From NCBI GenBank assembly GCA_964480695.1, contig CAYZPO010000041.1, forward strand, positions 1 to 9,210: a DNA stretch of 9,210 bases. Direction: 5' to 3'. A program made the position numbers and the translations under genes. The notes under the pieces were generated by a model. The model did not search any database, was not told the origin of the DNA, and worked only from the letters and a program-made list of their open reading frames with translations. This DNA is from CAZDDW01 sp964480695. GTDB lineage: Bacteria > Patescibacteriota > Patescibacteriia > UBA9934 > CAZDDW01. Shown in pieces: positions 1-6,300 of this stretch; within the stretch, counting starts at the first letter, position 1; every line of letters begins with the position of its first letter.

Positions 1-1874
1 AGGTAACGGATCACGCAATTCTTGATCTCTTGGCCAAACCAAATGATTTTCAGAACGGTAATGAGTTCTTTGGAAACTACCAGATGCACAAAGATTTAAC
101 CGGTTCTGTTTTTGTTTACATGCTCAAGGTGGGCGAGCAAGTAAAAGAACTTCACTTGCTACGACCGGATAAGATGAATATCAAGTTGAACGGAAGCGAT
201 GAAATCGTGGCTTTTGAATATACAGCACCAGACGGAACTACACGTTTGTTCCGACCAGATGAGATTCTTTACAGTATCTCCCCATCGCCATTTAGTCCTT
301 TAGTTGCTCAGTCACCGATTGAGCCTGGACAGCGAAGCGTGGATACCGAGATCCAGCTATCTGAGTACCAGAACCGAGTTATTAAGAATGGTGGAAAAGT
401 CGAGGGTGTATTCAATTTCAAAGTTGATCACCTGACCGAAGACCAGATCAAAGAGATTAAGCGTCAGTTCCAGGAGCATTACTCAAAGGCCCATAATGCC
501 GGTAAGCCTTTGGTGATGTATGGAGATTCTACTTACCAGAATCTAGGTCTTACACCTACTGAGATGAGCTATATTGAGAGCAAGCGATTGACTCGTGATG
601 ATATTTTGTTGATCTACCGTGTTCCAAAGCCATTGCTTGCACAGACTGATGACGTGAACCTGGCTAATGCTAAGACAGCCAAGTCTATCTTCTTGAGTGA
701 GACGATCAAGCCATTGTTGACTAACCTGACACAGAAGCTTAACGAGTTCCTGGTTCCAGCAGAATTTACTCTTAGCTTTGTTGACCCAACCCCAGAAGAT
801 GTTGATCAGAGCCTAAAAGAGGTTGAGACTGGAATCAAGAATTACTACATGACTGTGAATGAGGCTCGTGTTAAGCGTGGTCTTGATCCTATTACTGGAG
901 GGGATACTTTGCTTGTTCCATTTAATCTGACACCGATTGAAGCTGCTGGTGAGACGACCACAGAAAAAAAAATTAAATCTGTAACCAAAGGCCCTGCTTG
1001 TAGAATCGATGGAGAGACTATTTCCGAGTGCGTTAGCCGAAAAATTCCAGAACTGATGGATGAGGGGATGGATCGTGATCAGGCAGTAGCAGTGGCTAAT
1101 GAAATTTGTAAGACACCTTGTAGCGAAGAAAAGAAAGACAAGTTTGTTCACCCATTGAGAGATGGGGAGGCTCGAAAGAAATACGCAACACGTTGGTTGA
1201 AGATCCATCAGTCACGAGAGAACTTGTTTAAAAAAGAGCTGAGGAAGTATTGGAAACAGCAGTTGGGCCGCATAGTTGAGAAGTTAGACAGCGTACCTAA
1301 ACAGCGCCGCAAAGGATTGTTAGATGAGTCTTGGAATATGGAGGTTGAGGTAGCTGCTGCAAATGAGTTTGTCGTGCCTTTAATTCGTGAGTTCCTGGTC
1401 GAAAGCGGTCAGGATACTATGGATTTGTTTGGTGCTGGAGAGTTCCAGTTGACCTCTTTATTACAGACAACCATTAACCAGAAGGCAGAGATTTTTGCTC
1501 GGTCTATCAATGAGACTACATTCGCTATTCTACAAGAGCAGTTCCAGGAGAGTATCAACGAGGGTGAGAATCGACGACAGCTTGTTACTAGGATTCAGGA
1601 CACTTATGGCAATATCGATAAGGCCCGAGCCGAGACTATTGCTAGAACTGAGGTAACGAGCGCAAGCCAGTCAGGGATCATGGGTGGATATGAGCAAGCT
1701 GGCGTTCCAATTAAAATCTGGGTGGCTACATTAGATGATCGGGTTCGAGAGAGTCACTTAGCTATCGATGGTGAAGAAAGACAAATAAATCAAGAATTTT
1801 CAAACGGCCTAATGTTCCCAGGCGATCCAAGCGGACCGGCTGATGAGACGATAAATTGTCGCTGTTCTATCTAG
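1..1874 (+). CDS. Portal protein fused to a C-terminal Mu gpF-like (MuF) head domain, 5' partial
   Basis: The open frame already runs at the left edge (first whole codon at 3). The TTG at 30 is therefore probably internal, and the true start lies upstream of the window. About 620 residues are visible. The first half, to about nt 960, looks like an HK97-type portal: residues that pair with LRPDKMNIKL, then FRPDEILY, a long helical stem region, and YRVPKPLL near 620-650. The portal forms the dodecameric channel at the capsid vertex through which DNA is packaged and ejected. The last part (about 1620-1874) is a MuF domain: ARAETIARTEV, then WVATLDDRVRESH, IDGEE, FPGDPSGPADETINCRC. MuF proteins are minor head proteins. 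Portal and MuF are more often separate adjacent genes, so this is a fusion. Between them is a linker with four Cys codons at 999, 1029, 1107 and 1119. The protein stops two residues after NCRC, one nucleotide before the endonuclease gene. Family assignment is firm; the function of the linker is unknown. Confidence 0.9.
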   Translation, partial: VTDHAILDLLAKPNDFQNGNEFFGNYQMHKDLTGSVFVYMLKVGEQVKELHLLRPDKMNIKLNGSDEIVAFEYTAPDGTTRLFRPDEILYSISPSPFSPLVAQSPIEPGQRSVDTEIQLSEYQNRVIKNGGKVEGVFNFKVDHLTEDQIKEIKRQFQEHYSKAHNAGKPLVMYGDSTYQNLGLTPTEMSYIESKRLTRDDILLIYRVPKPLLAQTDDVNLANAKTAKSIFLSETIKPLLTNLTQKLNEFLVPAEFTLSFVDPTPEDVDQSLKEVETGIKNYYMTVNEARVKRGLDPITGGDTLLVPFNLTPIEAAGETTTEKKIKSVTKGPACRIDGETISECVSRKIPELMDEGMDRDQAVAVANEICKTPCSEEKKDKFVHPLRDGEARKKYATRWLKIHQSRENLFKKELRKYWKQQLGRIVEKLDSVPKQRRKGLLDESWNMEVEVAAANEFVVPLIREFLVESGQDTMDLFGAGEFQLTSLLQTTINQKAEIFARSINETTFAILQEQFQESINEGENRRQLVTRIQDTYGNIDKARAETIARTEVTSASQSGIMGGYEQAGVPIKIWVATLDDRVRESHLAIDGEERQINQEFSNGLMFPGDPSGPADETINCRCSI

Positions 1875-1875
1875 T

Positions 1876-2310
1876 ATGATTATTTCTGAGACACAAAAAG
1901 CCTATATTGCTGGGATGTTAGATGCCGATGGTTGTGTAGGAATATCACGAAGGAAATCAAAGAGCGATGCTTATGAGTGGGATTTTGCAGTCAGAATAGT
2001 TATTACAAATACCAATTATGATTTGATTTTTTGGCTTAAAGATGTGACAGGGATCGGATGCGCCTTTAAGAATAAAACCGCACAAAAGAAAAACTGGAAT
2101 GTTGTACATAGGTGGCAAGTGGTTTCAAATCAGGCAATTGAGTTGTTAGAAGAAATTCTGCCTTATATGATCATCAAAAGAGACCGGGCTGAGAAATGTT
2201 TGAACATGCCCCATCAAGGTCACTTGGGTAAGAAACGCAGTATAGAAGACTATAAAAAACAAACTGATCTATACTACGAATTAAAAAAGATAAATAAACG
2301 TGGTACATAG
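1876..2310 (+). CDS. LAGLIDADG-type homing endonuclease, free-standing
   Basis: This 144-residue protein has one LAGLIDADG motif near its N-terminus, YIAGMLDADGCVGI at residues 10-23. D18 is the expected metal-binding acid. A basic stretch (RRK) follows, then a beta-rich middle (FAVRIVITNTN) and a C-terminal helix region with ILPYMIIKRDRAE, which is common in small phage and intron-encoded members. Single-motif enzymes act as homodimers and cut long, nearly palindromic DNA sites, so that the gene copies itself into uncut alleles. The gene sits between the portal-MuF gene (TAG-T-ATG, one nucleotide apart) and the protease (12-nt gap), where most related clusters would have nothing. Hand counting nt 1921-2280 gives 136 G+C in 360 bases (about 38%), lower than the adjoining structural genes, which fits a mobile gene. 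I see no Shine-Dalgarno sequence; translation may be coupled to the upstream stop. Activity cannot be judged from sequence, but no disruption is visible. Confidence 0.88.
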   Translation: MIISETQKAYIAGMLDADGCVGISRRKSKSDAYEWDFAVRIVITNTNYDLIFWLKDVTGIGCAFKNKTAQKKNWNVVHRWQVVSNQAIELLEEILPYMIIKRDRAEKCLNMPHQGHLGKKRSIEDYKKQTDLYYELKKINKRGT

Positions 2311-2322
2311 CATTTAATTTAT

Positions 2323-3063
2323 ATGCCAAATGATAAAATCATAGAGCAGTTTGGAATCGAAGTTAAAAAAGTGGACATGGAGAAATTCACTTTAGAGGCT
2401 GTTTTCTCAACTGCCAACGAAGATCGACATGGTGACATTGTTCACCAAAACTGGGATCTCAAGAACTTTAAAAAGAATCCAGTAATTTTAAANNNNNNNN
2501 NNNNNNNNNNNNNNNNNNNNNNNNNNNNNNNNNNNNNNNNNNNNNNNNNNNNNNNNNNNNNNNNNNNNNNNNNNNNNNNNNNNNNNNNNNNNGCTAATGC
2601 TTTTGCCTTGGCAAAACAAAAAGGCATTGATGTCGATTTACTTAACCAAAAGGAATATGAATCAGAAGAAGACGAACCAAATCAAGACGATGACGAGGAT
2701 GAAAGCGGCGATGGGGAGGCTGAACCAGAAAGCGATGATAGTGAAGGAGATGGGGGAGAAGGTGAATCAGAAGGTGGAGACGAGACACCAGAAGATGCTC
2801 CAGAAGATGAAGATGAGGGATCCGAAGACGGGAAAGATGATGAGCCTGAGCAGCCAGAAGAAGTAGAACCCGAGCCAGAAGAGAAAAAGCTGAATAAGGA
2901 AGAAAAGAGGGCTTTAATTTTAGAAAAAATTGCAAATGTAATTAAACAGGTCGATCGTGAGTATTCTAAGGTCGAAACACGCTCTGAGAGCGTCAAAGCG
3001 AACCAACGACGTTTAATCAACAATGCAATTAGGAATTTAACTAAAATCAAGAAAAAGATATGA
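2323..3063 (+). CDS. Prohead protease (HK97 family, S78-like) with acidic C-terminal tail; centre lost in assembly gap
   Basis: The first 56 residues carry the start of an HK97-type prohead protease: FTLEAVFSTANEDRHGDIV, then WDLKNFKKNPVIL, the strand that normally precedes the catalytic histidine. After 100 N the sequence resumes at ANAFALAKQKGID, which matches the family's PANPxAL segment just beyond the catalytic core. Both ends of the domain are therefore present but the His and Ser region is missing. Such proteases mature the prohead by removing the capsid delta domain and scaffold. After the core comes a low-complexity Asp/Glu/Ser/Gly/Pro stretch (about 2653-2886), then a basic, probably helical C-terminus ending IKKKI. 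The acidic tail is unusual and could serve as a scaffold-like or internal targeting segment (inference). The frame stays open across the N run only if the true gap length equals 1 modulo 3. The stop overlaps the capsid start by 4 nt (ATGA), indicating coupled translation. No Shine-Dalgarno sequence is seen before the ATG. Confidence 0.82.
   Translation: MPNDKIIEQFGIEVKKVDMEKFTLEAVFSTANEDRHGDIVHQNWDLKNFKKNPVILXXXXXXXXXXXXXXXXXXXXXXXXXXXXXXXXXXANAFALAKQKGIDVDLLNQKEYESEEDEPNQDDDEDESGDGEAEPESDDSEGDGGEGESEGGDETPEDAPEDEDEGSEDGKDDEPEQPEEVEPEPEEKKLNKEEKRALILEKIANVIKQVDREYSKVETRSESVKANQRRLINNAIRNLTKIKKKI
2493..2592. other. Assembly gap, exactly 100 N
   Basis: The run is exactly 100 N, the usual placeholder for a gap of unknown length. 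It lies inside the protease gene. The flanking residues (NPVIL on the left, ANAFAL on the right) are normally separated by roughly 80-120 residues in this family, as I recall it, so the true missing DNA is probably about 240-360 bp rather than 100. Protein numbering after this point is therefore unreliable. Confidence 0.98.
2653..2886 (+). other. Low-complexity acidic region of the protease gene
   Basis: About 78 codons are dominated by GAA, GAT, GAC and GAG with Ser, Gly and Pro. The region encodes alternating D/E clusters, first Asp/Ser/Gly-rich and then Pro/Glu-rich (PEEVEPEPEE). It is almost certainly disordered. Purine-rich repetition on this strand creates long spurious open frames, rich in Ser or Leu, on the opposite strand. 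No Met codon occurs in frame after the gap, so an internally started scaffold from this frame is not supported. Confidence 0.85.
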
Positions 3064-4364
3064 AACCAGAAGACGAGAAAAAGCCAGAAGAGGCTCCAGT
3101 AGAAGCTCCGGCTGAGGAGACACCTGCTGAGGCTCCGGCCGAAGAGGCTCCAGAAGAGGCTGAGACTGAAAAAGCTCTAAAGGACATGCTTGCAAAGACT
3201 GTTGCTGATGTTCGCAAAGAAGCTGAGAAAGACATGGCTGATATGAAAGCCAAGTTTGAGAAAGAGTTGGCAGATCATGCCGAACTCAAGGAAAAGCGTG
3301 CAGGTCTTTATAACCCAGCCGTTGTAGAGAAGAAAGCAGCTACTAACAAGCGTTTGCGCAAGTTCTTTGGTGCATTGATGACCCAAGATCACAATGTATT
3401 GAAGGAAATGCAAGAAGACAATCCTTTGTACAAGAAAGAGCTTACCTCTGATGCTACTCAGAGTCCTTTCGGTGGTTACGTTATTGACTCAGAACTCAAT
3501 GCTGAAATTCAGCACTTGATGACTGAGTACGGTGTAGCACGCCGAGAGTTTACTGTTCATCAGTTGACTCAGGGAAGCTATAAGGTTAATGAATTGGTAA
3601 CTGATCTAACCGTTTCATGGGCAGATACAGAAACTGAGTCATTGACTTCTACTCAGTATGTCCTTGGACAGAATACTTTGACCCTCAAACGCATTTATGC
3701 GATTGTCACTTTGACAAACACCTTGCTTGAGGACTCAGAGCTCGATTTGATTAGCGTCATTGCTGGTCGAGTTGATGAGGGATTCTCAGAGGCTGAGGAT
3801 GACGCTTTCTTCAACGGAGACGGAACTTCTACCTACGCTTCATTCACCGGTCTATTGAACGTTAGTGGAACAAACGAAGTTACCATGAGTGGTACTACAT
3901 TTGCTTCGATGACTGCTGATGACCTTATCGCAATGGTTGACGCAACCCCACAGGGAGCTTTGGCCAACGGTAAGTTCTACATGCACCGTTCAATTATGAA
4001 CGTTGTGCGTAAGTTGAAGGACTCGCAGAACCAGTACATCTACCAGCGACCATCAGAAAGTGGCCCAGCTACTATCTGGGGTTATCCGGTAGTATTGGTT
4101 GAGAAGATGCCAGCTCTATCTGCTACTGCTGCCGCTACTTCTTTCGTTCTCTTCGGAGACTTGAAGAAGGCCGCTGTATTCGGATGGAAGGGTGGTATCC
4201 GCTCTGAGTTGTTCAGTGCCGGTATCGTTCGAAATGTAGCCAACGATGGCGACATTAACTTGATCACTACTGACCGCAAGGCCGTTCGATTCATCGAGCG
4301 TGTTGGTTATGTAAGTGTTCTTGAGAATGCTGCTACTAAGCTGACTACTGCCGCGTCTGCATAA
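3060..4364 (+). CDS. Major capsid protein, HK97 fold, with N-terminal delta-like region
   Basis: This 434-residue protein builds the icosahedral shell. Residues 1-40 are a Pro/Glu/Ala-rich acidic segment and residues 40-80 a charged heptad-like helix (VRKEAEKDMADMKAKFEKEL). Together they resemble the delta domain that acts as a built-in scaffold in HK97-type phages. The mature fold should begin near residues 128-142, where TSDATQSPFGGYVIDSE matches the usual segment just after the maturation cleavage. Later features agree with the fold: EAEDDAFFNGDG near the E-loop/P-domain junction, LANGKFYMHRSIMNVVRKLKD, IWGYPVVLVEKMP, FGDLKKAAVFGW and RKAVRFIERVGY. Both parts are long but ordinary. The ATG overlaps the protease stop (ATGA). 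The cleavage position is inferred by comparison with HK97; no separate scaffold gene is visible, which supports a fused delta domain. The gene is followed by a strong hairpin. Confidence 0.94.
   Translation: MKPEDEKKPEEAPVEAPAEETPAEAPAEEAPEEAETEKALKDMLAKTVADVRKEAEKDMADMKAKFEKELADHAELKEKRAGLYNPAVVEKKAATNKRLRKFFGALMTQDHNVLKEMQEDNPLYKKELTSDATQSPFGGYVIDSELNAEIQHLMTEYGVARREFTVHQLTQGSYKVNELVTDLTVSWADTETESLTSTQYVLGQNTLTLKRIYAIVTLTNTLLEDSELDLISVIAGRVDEGFSEAEDDAFFNGDGTSTYASFTGLLNVSGTNEVTMSGTTFASMTADDLIAMVDATPQGALANGKFYMHRSIMNVVRKLKDSQNQYIYQRPSESGPATIWGYPVVLVEKMPALSATAAATSFVLFGDLKKAAVFGWKGGIRSELFSAGIVRNVANDGDINLITTDRKAVRFIERVGYVSVLENAATKLTTAASA
3090..3164 (+). repeat. Imperfect Pro-Glu-Ala coding repeat at the capsid N-terminus
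   Basis: Residues 11-35 of the capsid protein repeat the unit EAPA/EEAP/EETPA with variations (EAPVEAPAEETPAEAPAEE). The DNA repeats GAGGCTCC(A/G)G and related words. This is slippage-prone, probably disordered sequence placed at the inner-facing end of the delta-like region. Confidence 0.75.
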
Positions 4365-4489
4365 TCGTGGATTTATTAGGGGGGTGGAAACACCCCTCTG
4401 GATAAGCCTATGATCGGAAAATATAAGTACAAAAATAAAATAACCGGTGAGATAATAATCACCAATGAACCGCTGAATGATCCACGATT
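4363..4489. repeat. 10-nt perfect inverted repeat around the post-capsid hairpin
   Basis: AATCGTGGAT at 4363-4372 is the exact reverse complement of ATCCACGATT at 4480-4489. The left arm overlaps the last two bases of the capsid stop codon and the right arm lies inside the small ORF. If paired in RNA, the arms would enclose the strong hairpin and the small ORF start in a loop of about 107 nt. Its function is unknown and it may be chance. Confidence 0.55.
4378..4399 (+). promoter_or_regulatory. Strong GNRA-capped hairpin after the capsid gene
   Basis: Arms AGGGGGGTG (4378-4386) and CACCCCTCT (4391-4399) form nine pairs, one of them G-T, closing a GAAA loop. It starts 13 nt after the capsid stop and ends 10 nt before a small ORF. 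No T-run follows, so it is not a classical intrinsic terminator. It could be a partial terminator, a 3'-end stabiliser of the capsid mRNA, or a translational control element. A very similar element occurs at 7302-7325. Confidence 0.75.
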
Positions 4490-4559
4490 TGAGCTTGAAA
4501 AGGTTTTATTAAGACAAAAGAAATATGTCCATAATCAAAGAGTACACAACAGAAGCTAA
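4410..4559 (+). CDS. Small hypothetical protein, 49 aa, between capsid and adaptor genes
   Basis: The frame opens at ATG 4410 and ends at TAA 4557-4559, overlapping the adaptor gene by 35 nt. The protein begins MIGKYKYKNKITGEIIITNE and continues PLNDPRFELEKVLLRQKK, ending basic. The start resembles small phage proteins made of a K/R-Y-K-N-x-T-G-E hairpin followed by a charged helix, but I do not recognise a named family. Small ORFs often follow capsid genes in HK97-like clusters. The ATG has T at -1, like nearly all other starts here, and lies 10 nt behind a hairpin, just as the tail chaperone gene does. Without it, 4365-4524 would be the longest non-coding stretch in the window. The long overlap with the next gene is the main argument against it. 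Confidence 0.55.
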   Translation: MIGKYKYKNKITGEIIITNEPLNDPRFELEKVLLRQKKYVHNQRVHNRS

Positions 4560-5133
4560 ACTTGAGACCTATCTCAACAAGACCATTCCTACTGGACAAG
4601 CCGATGATGCAATCAACGGTGCGGTTGATGTTATTGACGGAATGACTGATCGAAACTTTATTGCTGATACCTCTGCAACAGCCCGTAAATACAACGGAAA
4701 TGATAGCGACAATCTTTTGATTGATGAGTGTGTTGAAATTACTGAGGTTAAGCTTGGTCTGGATCTATATGGAGACAGTAAGTCAACTCTGACTGCAAAC
4801 GTAGCTAATGGTTATTACCCAGTTCCGAATGATTATGCCAATAGAGGATTACCGATCAATGAGTTGCACTTGCGTGGCCGTGTCTGGATTATCGGTTTTG
4901 CGAATCATGAAATTACAGCGAAATGGGGATATAGCGCGACTGTTCCGCAGGCGATTGAACTTGCAGCTACTATTTTGGCAGCCGGTATTTACAACTCACA
5001 CCGCGGTGGATCTGGAAACAAGAAGTCTGAGAAGATCGGAAACTACTCTGTTTCTTATCTGAACGATGATCAATGGGCTGACTTTGAAAAAGCCAAGGAT
5101 ATTGTTGCTCAATATAAGCGATACACGTTATGA
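4525..5133 (+). CDS. Head-tail adaptor/connector protein (gp6-like)
   Basis: This 202-residue protein sits in the adaptor position right after the capsid region. Its features agree with the gp6/gp15-like head-tail connector family: an N-terminal helical part (AKLETYLNKT, AINGAVDVIDGMTDRNF at residues 29-45), the segment KYNGNDSDNLLIDECVEITEV (55-75), and ITAKWGYSATVPQAIELAAT (130-149). The C-terminal IGNYSVSYL is typical of the tail of these proteins. The adaptor forms a ring beneath the portal and links it to the closure protein after packaging. The start at 4525 lies within the end of the small ORF. No Shine-Dalgarno sequence is visible, only A-rich sequence. The stop overlaps the next start (ATGA). 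Confidence 0.85.
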   Translation: MSIIKEYTTEAKLETYLNKTIPTGQADDAINGAVDVIDGMTDRNFIADTSATARKYNGNDSDNLLIDECVEITEVKLGLDLYGDSKSTLTANVANGYYPVPNDYANRGLPINELHLRGRVWIIGFANHEITAKWGYSATVPQAIELAATILAAGIYNSHRGGSGNKKSEKIGNYSVSYLNDDQWADFEKAKDIVAQYKRYTL

Positions 5134-5453
5134 GTATAAGTGACTGGTATACAACGACTTTCACAGTTAAGCGGATGGTCTATGGTGGTTCTGATGTAGG
5201 TGGTGATAACAACAAGTCTTCACTTGAAACTCAGGGAACCTTCAACGGTCATTTGCAGCAGGCAGATCCGAACTTGGTAGCATCACTGGCACAGACGTAT
5301 AAGCTGGACTTTCTGATCTGGTGTTCACGAAGTGAGGATGTACAGGTAGGGGATCAGTTAGAGGAAGGATCGAACAAGTACACTGTGATGGCGCTACAAG
5401 ATAATTCAACAGGAAGCAATGATCACTACGAGTTACATTTAAGAAAGGCCTAG
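5130..5453 (+). CDS. Putative head-closure (stopper) / head-tail joining protein
   Basis: This 107-residue protein has the size and position of the head-closure protein that seals DNA in the filled capsid beneath the adaptor ring. The predicted build is a small beta-barrel: WYTTTFTVKRMVY near the start, GTFNGHLQQADPN in the middle, and a late strand pair with VQVGDQLEEGSNKYTVMAL, a pattern common in SPP1 gp16-like or 'head-tail joining' proteins, followed by YELHLRKA. The start overlaps the adaptor stop by 4 nt, and the gene ends in TAG-T-ATG with the next one, so both junctions suggest coupled translation. Assignment rests on position, length and general pattern rather than on a diagnostic motif. 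Confidence 0.7.
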   Translation: MSISDWYTTTFTVKRMVYGGSDVGGDNNKSSLETQGTFNGHLQQADPNLVASLAQTYKLDFLIWCSRSEDVQVGDQLEEGSNKYTVMALQDNSTGSNDHYELHLRKA

Positions 5454-5454
5454 T

Positions 5455-5859
5455 ATGCCTGATATAGAGATTAAAGGAGCAAAGGAGCTGATTGCTGCGA
5501 TTAAAAGAAATCCGAGGGTTGTTCGGCAACTTACAGGGATCTACTTGAAACGAGGGACGGCGGAGCTTTTAAGAGAGATGAAAAAACCGGCTTGGAGGGT
5601 AGGTGGTACTGGAGGTGGAGCGCCAGAAGATACTGGGAATTTGAGACAGGCTCACCGGACACAGATAAGCCTGAGTCAACTATTCGGAAGGGTCTTTGTT
5701 GATAGAAATGCGGCCAGATACGCAGTTTGGGTACACGAAGGGACCAAAGTAATGAAGGCAAGGCCTTGGATGGAATATGCGAAGGAGCAAAAAGAGAAAG
5801 TAATTATGAAGATGCAAGAAGAATTATTAAAGAAAATTGTACAAGACTTAGCCAAATAA
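5455..5859 (+). CDS. HK97 gp10-like neck / tail-completion protein
   Basis: This 134-residue protein shows the usual signs of the HK97 gp10-like family. It starts with IEIKGAKELIAAIKRNP, has PEDTGNLRQAH at residues 57-67 (family pattern P-x-D/E-T-G-N-L-R), then RYAVWVHEGTKVMKARPWM at 88-106, and a charged C-terminal helix. Members act at the head-tail joint or in tail completion. This gene has the only partial Shine-Dalgarno sequence I found in the window, AAAGG at 5444-5448, six bases before the ATG. It starts one nucleotide after the preceding TAG (TAGTATG) and ends one nucleotide before the next ATG (TAATATG). Confidence 0.85.
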   Translation: MPDIEIKGAKELIAAIKRNPRVVRQLTGIYLKRGTAELLREMKKPAWRVGGTGGGAPEDTGNLRQAHRTQISLSQLFGRVFVDRNAARYAVWVHEGTKVMKARPWMEYAKEQKEKVIMKMQEELLKKIVQDLAK

Positions 5860-5860
5860 T

Positions 5861-6295
5861 ATGCTTACAGACTTGATGTCAAAAATCAATGTAACTCTGA
5901 CCTCGGTTACTGAACTAGCAGTTATTTATGATCGTCCTTTAGCAGAAGGTGAGGCTTTTACGAATTATCCAGCAGCAGTTTACTATTATGCGAATATCAA
6001 TAATGCTTTTGAGACCAATCAGGAGAACCTAAAAGAATACTTTTTCACAATCGTCTTAGTTACAGAAACCAAAGTTAAAGGGATGGAAGATGCCCACGGC
6101 ACGGTTATGGCAGAACTTATTGATGCGGTTATAGATCAGTTTGATGCGGATTGGGATCAAGGAGCTAGTTCTGAGGGCCATAGGATCTGGTGGATCGTAG
6201 AAAGTGTAAGTCCACCCGCACTTTTCGAGGAGCAATCAGGTCTGTTGCTTTCAACAGAATTAAATTTAAAAATAAGAGTAATCACTAATGATTAA
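5861..6295 (+). CDS. Putative tail terminator / tail completion protein
   Basis: This 144-residue protein lies between the gp10-like and tail tube genes, where lambda-like and SPP1-like phages encode the tail terminator (gpU/gp17 type). That protein caps the growing tube and makes the face that docks to the head. The sequence fits an alpha/beta fold of this class: VIYDRPLAEGEAFTNYPAAV early, YFFTIVLVTETKVKGMED as a central strand and turn, a helix AELIDAVIDQFDADW, and a closing strand LNLKIRVIT. There is no single diagnostic motif, so the call depends on order and length. The start follows the upstream TAA by one nucleotide. Confidence 0.68.
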   Translation: MLTDLMSKINVTLTSVTELAVIYDRPLAEGEAFTNYPAAVYYYANINNAFETNQENLKEYFFTIVLVTETKVKGMEDAHGTVMAELIDAVIDQFDADWDQGASSEGHRIWWIVESVSPPALFEEQSGLLLSTELNLKIRVITND

Positions 6296-6300
6296 AAAAT

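Noticed and set aside
813..1208. Minus-strand frame of 131 codons
   Set aside because: It lies wholly inside the well-supported portal-MuF gene and shows no recognisable domain.
1872..1889. Read-through of the TAG ending portal-MuF (recoded stop)
   Set aside because: Reading through adds only four codons after the TAG before an in-frame TGA, and TAG ends other genes here normally.
1866..2322. Group I intron or intein carrying the endonuclease
   Set aside because: The endonuclease frame fills almost all of the space, leaving no room for an intron core. A stop codon separates it from MuF, and no intein splice blocks are seen. No convincing MuF continuation was found after 2310 in any frame.
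2642..3050. Long minus-strand open frames rich in Ser or Leu/His
   Set aside because: They mirror the GAA/GAT/GAG repeats of the acidic protease tail and have no protein-like composition.
2593..3063. Nested scaffold gene started inside the protease tail
   Set aside because: No in-frame ATG is present after the gap. The other-frame open stretch at 2597-2866 is a repeat-driven shadow.
4378..4410. Classical intrinsic terminator after the capsid gene
   Set aside because: The stem is strong but no T-run follows; kept as a hairpin of uncertain role. The same holds for 7302-7325.
4446..4463. Small GGTGA/TCACC stem inside the small ORF
   Set aside because: Five pairs with an eight-base AT-rich loop are weak and common by chance.
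4400..4524. Promoter in the post-capsid stretch
   Set aside because: A TATAAG-like word is present near 4421 but has no matching -35 element; AT-rich sequence is enough to explain it.
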